This document shows positions 21,986 through 26,231 of a DNA stretch of 26,231 bases, piece after piece; the first letter of the stretch is position 1, and each line of letters starts with the position of its first letter. The notes under the pieces are model-generated. The model did not search any database and had not been told where the DNA came from. It saw nothing but the letters and a program-made list of their open reading frames with translations. The position numbers and the translations under genes are program-made. The stretch covers positions 1 through 26,231 of the forward strand of contig CAJPOF010000029.1 of assembly GCA_905372235.1 (NCBI GenBank). Reading direction: 5' to 3'. The DNA comes from an uncultured Treponema sp. (GTDB lineage Bacteria > Spirochaetota > Spirochaetia > Treponematales > Treponemataceae).

Positions 21986-22014
21986 ATAATATCAAGGAAT
22001 AGTTTTTTTGTCTA
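21986..22014 (-). promoter_or_regulatory. Promoter of tRNA-Cys
   Basis: Minus strand: TAGACA (22014-22009), 17-base spacer, TATTAT (21991-21986). The start is predicted about seven bases before the mature 5' end. Confidence 0.6.
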
Positions 22015-22120
22015 TAGCACTGAAAATTCGTAAAAAGATTTGAAGTCCGAAAGCGTTTCAGAAAATCTGCCGCACATTCTTGATTTGGAAATATCCGCTT
22101 CCAAGTCAGAACGAAAAATT

Positions 22121-22771
22121 TTATTTTCGGACAATAACGATTTCATCAAAATAATAATCAGCAGACGAAAACAAAATATTGAACGGTATTTCTAGGCAGA
22201 ACGCATCTCCGTAATCGAAAAACGGAATCACATAATCTCTGTTCTCTTTTCCCTGAAAATAAGCGGTTTTCATGTCCGGGATTATTTTTTTGCTCACCAT
22301 GACCCTGCATTTTGCAAAATCCATCATCGCTTCCGCAATTTCCTGCGCATAATAATCAGACCAGTTGAAAGAGTCATCCATCACATCAATGTCCTGCTCA
22401 TTTCCCAGCAGGAACGGGATATAACATTCTCTCCCCTGAATCGTGGGCAAGAAAAATCTTTCAGTTTCATCCATTGTTCCTGGCGCTATTTTTATGAAAA
22501 TTTCAACGCCGTCTTCGGATTCGCTTTCAACTTTGTTTATCTGCGCATTGTCGGGAATCGTATCAAGCAAATCTTCAAGGAAACTGTCAAAAGGTCCCTC
22601 GAAATTTTTATCGTCCAATGCAGAAAGGACTTTTGACATCGTGATTTTATAGTAAATATGGTATTTTCCATTTTTATAGGTTATCGACTGCACATAATCG
22701 ACGCATGACGTAAAAGCAAGCGCAATCGCCAACGCAAAAATCCACAAAAAATGATGTTTTTTGCTTTTCAT
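22121..22771 (-). CDS. Lipoprotein of unknown function
   Basis: A 216-residue protein with a basic start (MKSKKHHF), a hydrophobic stretch WIFALAIALAF and a lipobox ending FTSC, giving Cys23 as the lipidation site. The mature part reads as a single beta-rich or mixed domain: VQSITYKNGKYHIYYKITMS, an acidic middle with LLDTIPDNAQINKVESE, and a C-terminus with FPGREC-like hydrophobic strands (IPFLLGNEQDIDVMDDSFN, FDEIVIVRK). No family is recognised. The ATG at 22771 has GGAG five bases upstream; the TTG at 22798 is rejected. The next gene upstream (23476) is 180 bases away on the same strand. Confidence 0.68.
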   Translation of the reverse strand: MKSKKHHFLWIFALAIALAFTSCVDYVQSITYKNGKYHIYYKITMSKVLSALDDKNFEGPFDSFLEDLLDTIPDNAQINKVESESEDGVEIFIKIAPGTMDETERFFLPTIQGRECYIPFLLGNEQDIDVMDDSFNWSDYYAQEIAEAMMDFAKCRVMVSKKIIPDMKTAYFQGKENRDYVIPFFDYGDAFCLEIPFNILFSSADYYFDEIVIVRK

Positions 22772-22862
22772 GTTTTCTCCATAATCACTTAATTTCAAAA
22801 AATATTTTTAACGCATTTTGCAAAAATGAGTTAAAGGAAAATATTCGGTAACAATAATTTTT

Positions 22863-22914
22863 GCGGTGCAAAAAAGTCGTATTGGAATCACCGCATTTTT
22901 AGCCACAAAAGGCT
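22863..22914. other. Hairpins in the gap between the lipoprotein and membrane-protein genes
   Basis: GCGGTG (22863-22868) pairs with CACCGC (22889-22894), and AGCC (22901-22904) with GGCT (22911-22914), each next to short T-runs on the plus strand and short A-runs. They may act as a weak terminator for the membrane-protein gene, but the tail on that strand is poor. Confidence 0.3.
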
Positions 22915-22951
22915 TTTTCAGTCGTCCGCTTTGCCGCCCTAAAAACGCATT

Positions 22952-23476
22952 TTAAGGTTTTAAAGACGGTTTTAATTTTACGATTGCGTCTATTGCGGCG
23001 GCGCAATCTTCGGAGTTTGCGTAGAACAAAGTTACGCTTCCCATTTTGTCCGTGAGCAGCCTGACGGAAGTAAAATCATCTTTCTCAGACGACGAAGAAA
23101 CTTTCAACCTTGGAATAGAATGAATTTCGCTCAACGCCAAATAATGCCCTGCATTTATTATTCCGTTTTCGTAAACTCCGCAATGCCTGTAAAGAGCCAG
23201 TTCTTCAGTTCCCATGGCGACACCCAAAATCGCAACAAGACAGGCGATTGAATCTCCGATTAAACCGAGTTCCCTAAAAACAAGGATGGCGATAATTGCC
23301 GCACTGCAAACGATTATAAAAATCTGTAGCGCAAGCATTTTGCCTTTTGCCAGATACACAGGTTTTCCGGCTTTTTTCAATATCATTTTTACCCTTAAAG
23401 GCATCGTAAAAACAATCAAAAAATAGATGACGGAACAACCAATCAACACGGACATTCTAAAAATTCTCGAATCCAT
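22952..23476 (-). CDS. Small membrane protein with a cytoplasmic C-terminal domain
   Basis: A 174-residue protein. Three hydrophobic spans lie at about 8-25 (SVLIGCSVIYFLIVFTM), 46-66 (MLALQIFIIVCSAAIIAILVF) and 70-90 (LIGDSIACLVAILGVAMG). The last 75 residues are soluble, with GVYENGIINAGHYLALSEIHSI, a pattern seen in bacterial PH-like domains of the DUF5673 kind (inference from pattern only), then VTLFYANSEDCAAAIDAI. The ATG at 23476 has AGAGG five bases upstream, preferred to TTG at 23503. It follows the ECF transporter gene by about 95 bases on the same strand. Function unknown. Confidence 0.68.
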   Translation of the reverse strand: MDSRIFRMSVLIGCSVIYFLIVFTMPLRVKMILKKAGKPVYLAKGKMLALQIFIIVCSAAIIAILVFRELGLIGDSIACLVAILGVAMGTEELALYRHCGVYENGIINAGHYLALSEIHSIPRLKVSSSSEKDDFTSVRLLTDKMGSVTLFYANSEDCAAAIDAIVKLKPSLKP

Positions 23477-23571
23477 TAAAACCTCTGCTTTCTCTCTAGG
23501 CAACTAATTTTACGGGTAGATTCTTAAAACGTCAAAGTTTTTTTTATATTTCCACGGAATCGGAATCGGAA

Positions 23572-25938
23572 CTACTTGAATCCGCGCGCCGTAAGAGCGT
23601 CAGCAAGGATTTCGGCACGTTTTATGGTTCGTATCACAAGCGGAACAAAAAGCGGAACGACTGCCCTTATTTTTTTTACGAAGCCTTTTGCTTTTCCGAA
23701 CGCACCTCGAACAAGCTGGGTCTTAATTATGCAGATTGCCTCTTCGAGCAAAAGCGGAACAAATCGGAAAATTATTTCCATAAGAATCACAGGATACCTT
23801 ACGGGGACACCTATGACTTTCAGCGGGAAAAGAAGCGTTTCAAGCCCGTCTATAATATCGTTCTCGTCCGCCGATGCCACAAATGCCATTATGGAGCATA
23901 ACGCGGCTTCCGTGTGGAGCAAAGTTTTTATGCAGAAAAAAATCTTTCCCATCGAAACGCTGAAAAACGCATAATCGACAAAAGGCGTTTCACCGGCAGG
24001 AACCGGAGCGAACATAAATTCCACAAGAAAAAAGAACAAAAGAAGAGGCACGACTTTTACCATTGCGGAAAAAAGCCGTCTTAGCAAACAGCCCGAAAAA
24101 AAAGCGTACACAAAACTGAGAAAAGCGAACAGACCGCAAAGCCAAAGCGGTTTTACGACAAGTGCCGAAACGAATATTCCGATGAATAAAAGATATTTTG
24201 CGGCTGGCAGAATCTTTTTCAATGGAGCAATTTTTTTCTCAGAAGCGAGGGACGAAGAGCCTGAAAGACCGATTTCGGAAAAATCCTGAAGATTTTTAAG
24301 AATTTTTACGCCTTCAAGCGGAAACTGCCGTTCAAGCAAGAAATTTTGGCTTTCCCGTTTTTTACGCACATTCTCGGCAGAATCAACGGAACTTGTTTTT
24401 TGAACGCCGCTTTTTTCATTTTCGGAATGTTTTTTTTCCATTCCGTTATAGGAAGAATCCTCAGCTCCGACTGGAAAATCATTCGAATTTGATTCCGCAT
24501 GATTTTTTTCTTCGGAAATATTTTCAGGATTTTCTACGATTTTACCGCCCTCAAGATGAAAATGCTCGTCGGCAAAATCCGCTTCGTCCGCATGGTGGGT
24601 TGAAAAAAGAACCGTTTTTCCTTCGTCGCAGAGATTTTGCATAAGCAAAAGGATTTTCGAGCGAGCCTCGCCGTCAAGACCTGCCGTAGGCTCATCGAAC
24701 AGAAAAACGTCCGCATCCATGGCTATTATGCCTGCAAGCGAAAGCCTGCGTTTTTCTCCGCCGGACAAAGTAAAAGTCTGCCGGGACGAAAAATCATCGA
24801 ATGGAAGCGAAACTTTTTCCATGGCGGATTTTACAGCGGATACAAGAAGTTTGCCTTTTTTCCCACGGTTTGCAGGTCCGAACGCAACGTCATCGACGGC
24901 AAAGGTCTCGAACAAAGCCGCATCGCTGTTCTGCTGAGCAAGCGCAGGGCGACCTAGCGCATATATCGCCGAACTTTCAGAAGTGCAGGAACGAAGCCCC
25001 GAAAGGATTTCAAGAAGCGTTGTTTTTCCGCTGCCCGAAGCTCCGGTAAGAGATATAAGCGTCCCCTTTTTAAGAGAAAAAGAAATGCCGTCCAGCACCG
25101 GAGAATCTGAGTCCGTATAAGAAAAGACAATATTTTCGGCTGTCAAAGAAATTTCTTTGGCGGAAGGCAATTTTTTTTCGTTTCTTATAAATCGCCCGAT
25201 ATTTTCGCCGTTTTCAGCGATGTTTTCCGCACGGAATTTATTTGTCTCAAAATCAAGGGCGAATACTTTCCGATAATGCGAAAATCCGTCGCCTTTAAGA
25301 AAATCGTTTCGGCTTCCATGCCACAAAAGCCGCCCTTTTTCCATCATGATTATTTTTTCAGACCGAAAAACGGCTTCGCTTTCGTGGCTGACATGAAGAA
25401 TAGTTTTTCCTTTTTTATGAAAGTCGTCCAGAAAATCGAATATTTCCCGTCTTGAAAACGGATCAAGCATAGAAAGCGCCTCGTCAAGGATAAGCACATC
25501 GGGATTCATGCCGATTATTCCTGCAAGGGCGAGTTTTTGCGTTTGCCCAAGAGAAAGCGACATAGACCTTCGAGAGGCATATGAAAGAAGTCTGACGGCA
25601 GAAAGAGATGCACGGGAAACGGATTCGACTTCGGTTTTGGAAAGCCCCTGATTTTTTGGAGCAAAAGCGGTATCTCGCTCCACAACCGAACAGATAATCT
25701 GGTCTTTAGGCGACTGGAACACGATTCCCACCCGAAAACCGTCCCGCACTGAAACAGAACCTGACGCAGGCTCAAGAAGCCCGGCGATTATCCTTGAGAC
25801 GGTGCTTTTTCCACTTCCGTTCACGCCAGCAAGAACCGTATAAGAATTTTCTTCCAAGTCAAAACTTAGATTGTCTACTGCAGGTTTTTTGGCGTTTTCG
25901 TATGAAAAACTGACATTTTTAACTGAGACGGCGTTCAT
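23572..25938 (-). CDS. ECF transporter energising module fused in one chain (EcfA-EcfA-EcfT)
   Basis: A 788-residue fusion of the three shared subunits of an energy-coupling-factor vitamin or metal importer. First ATPase (about 4-225): Walker A GVNGSGKST at 38-46, Q-loop FQSP, signature LSLGQ at 128-132 (usual LSGGQ), Walker B VLILDE at 148-153, His185. Second ATPase (about 265-470): GASGSGKTT at 299-307, LSGGE at 391-395, VFLFDE at 411-416, His448. A 100-residue polar linker follows, then EcfT (about 575-788) with several membrane spans and the coupling-helix arginine motifs VRG (743-745) and ARG (784-786). Normally these are separate genes. No substrate-binding S component is in the window, so the substrate is unknown. 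No clear Shine-Dalgarno site precedes the ATG at 25938. Confidence 0.9.
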   Translation of the reverse strand: MNAVSVKNVSFSYENAKKPAVDNLSFDLEENSYTVLAGVNGSGKSTVSRIIAGLLEPASGSVSVRDGFRVGIVFQSPKDQIICSVVERDTAFAPKNQGLSKTEVESVSRASLSAVRLLSYASRRSMSLSLGQTQKLALAGIIGMNPDVLILDEALSMLDPFSRREIFDFLDDFHKKGKTILHVSHESEAVFRSEKIIMMEKGRLLWHGSRNDFLKGDGFSHYRKVFALDFETNKFRAENIAENGENIGRFIRNEKKLPSAKEISLTAENIVFSYTDSDSPVLDGISFSLKKGTLISLTGASGSGKTTLLEILSGLRSCTSESSAIYALGRPALAQQNSDAALFETFAVDDVAFGPANRGKKGKLLVSAVKSAMEKVSLPFDDFSSRQTFTLSGGEKRRLSLAGIIAMDADVFLFDEPTAGLDGEARSKILLLMQNLCDEGKTVLFSTHHADEADFADEHFHLEGGKIVENPENISEEKNHAESNSNDFPVGAEDSSYNGMEKKHSENEKSGVQKTSSVDSAENVRKKRESQNFLLERQFPLEGVKILKNLQDFSEIGLSGSSSLASEKKIAPLKKILPAAKYLLFIGIFVSALVVKPLWLCGLFAFLSFVYAFFSGCLLRRLFSAMVKVVPLLLFFFLVEFMFAPVPAGETPFVDYAFFSVSMGKIFFCIKTLLHTEAALCSIMAFVASADENDIIDGLETLLFPLKVIGVPVRYPVILMEIIFRFVPLLLEEAICIIKTQLVRGAFGKAKGFVKKIRAVVPLFVPLVIRTIKRAEILADALTARGFK

Positions 25939-25947
25939 CGAAAAACG

Positions 25948-25976
25948 ATGATAACCGAAATCCGGGCAAGGAACAA
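25948..25976 (-). promoter_or_regulatory. Possible promoter of the ECF gene
   Basis: Minus strand: TTGTTC (25976-25971), 17-base spacer, TATCAT (25953-25948), nine bases before the ATG. It would give a leader of two to four bases. Confidence 0.4.
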
Positions 25977-25993
25977 CACGTATAAAGATTTTA

Positions 25994-26003
25994 GGGGGGG
26001 GGG
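25994..26003. repeat. Homopolymer of ten G
   Basis: An uninterrupted G10 on the plus strand (C10 on the ECF coding strand), 18 bases upstream of the possible -35 of the ECF gene. It is by far the longest G/C homopolymer in the window and a slippage-prone sequence. Confidence 0.85.
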
Positions 26004-26125
26004 AATAAAAGGGCTGGGCAAAAGCCTGTTAGTCTTTCGATTCACTAATAAAAGTTTTCGCTTTGGTGTTTTTATTTTTTTTAAGTTAAAACCGCGCAAG
26101 GCATGGAGCTGTGCCGAAGGCAGGA

Positions 26126-26208
26126 TTTTGAAAGCCCCGTGATGGGGCTTTCAAAAGACCGAGCGTATAGCGGGCAGCGGAACGCCGCTTGGAAGATGCG
26201 CTTCGCCC
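26126..26208. repeat. Hairpin-rich intergenic element at the window edge
   Basis: TTTTGAAAGCCCC (26126-26138) and GGGGCTTTCAAAA (26144-26156) form a perfect 13-pair hairpin with loop GTGAT. Next to it, GGGC (26172-26175) and GCCC (26205-26208) enclose two hairpins, AGCGG-AACG-CCGCT (26176-26189) and GAAG-ATGCG-CTTC (26192-26204), a three-way junction. No credible gene is visible in 25939-26231; the open plus frame there runs through the G-tract. Dispersed-repeat character is inferred. Confidence 0.6.
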
Positions 26209-26231
26209 AAATAAATTGTAAAATAAAAATC

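Noticed and set aside
25948..26142. Open plus-strand frame of 64 codons
   Set aside because: It crosses the ten-G homopolymer and has no ribosome site or recognisable domain.

Overview
The window looks like a chromosomal segment of a spirochaete, most probably a gut or rumen Treponema. This rests on overall protein resemblance, AT-rich intergenic DNA and gene content: formate-tetrahydrofolate ligase, a long ribose-phosphate pyrophosphokinase, an all-in-one ECF transporter and several lipoproteins. No marker gene fixes the genus. There is no phage, plasmid, insertion-sequence transposase or CRISPR array; it is mostly ordinary metabolism with unusual intergenic DNA.

Left part (1-7049). The 5' part of an FGGY sugar kinase runs off the left edge. 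It is divergent from a small HTH regulator that has a palindromic operator candidate. prs and a YitT-family membrane protein form a minus-strand pair. A 365-base gap holds an inverted-repeat-bounded structured element. It precedes a coupled pair, dat-ddc, predicted to turn aspartate semialdehyde into 2,4-diaminobutyrate and then 1,3-diaminopropane. A zinc-ribbon protein of unknown function follows, with its own promoter.

Middle part (7050-15461). A 74-base tandem repeat array abuts, and partly supplies, the 3' end of an acyl-CoA synthetase gene. The gap upstream of that gene holds a strong candidate small RNA: extended -10, two hairpins, terminator, three unpaired UCUCC motifs. Next is a divergent pair, a DTW-domain tRNA-modifying enzyme and a metallo-beta-lactamase-fold hydrolase, whose mirror-image promoters place transcription starts at or beside the ATGs. 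Then come tRNA-Arg(CCU) and the minus-strand run gltA, rsuA-like, fhs.

Right part (15462-26231). Two tandem exported paralogues share an N-terminal domain; one carries a von Willebrand A domain, the other a Ser/Glu/Asp-rich tail. Divergent from them are an unrecognised 361-residue gene overlapping an HTH-cupin regulator, and a TPR lipoprotein. A secreted GH3 glycosidase, tRNA-Cys(GCA), a lipoprotein, a small membrane protein and a fused EcfA-EcfA-EcfT transporter follow. A ten-base poly-G tract and a hairpin-rich element lie upstream of the transporter at the window edge.

A recurring feature is a -10 box six or seven bases before an ATG with no Shine-Dalgarno sequence (starts at 558, 735, 10320, 10410, 17872, 21735). 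This suggests leaderless mRNAs at the heads of transcription units. Downstream operon genes mostly have Shine-Dalgarno sites.
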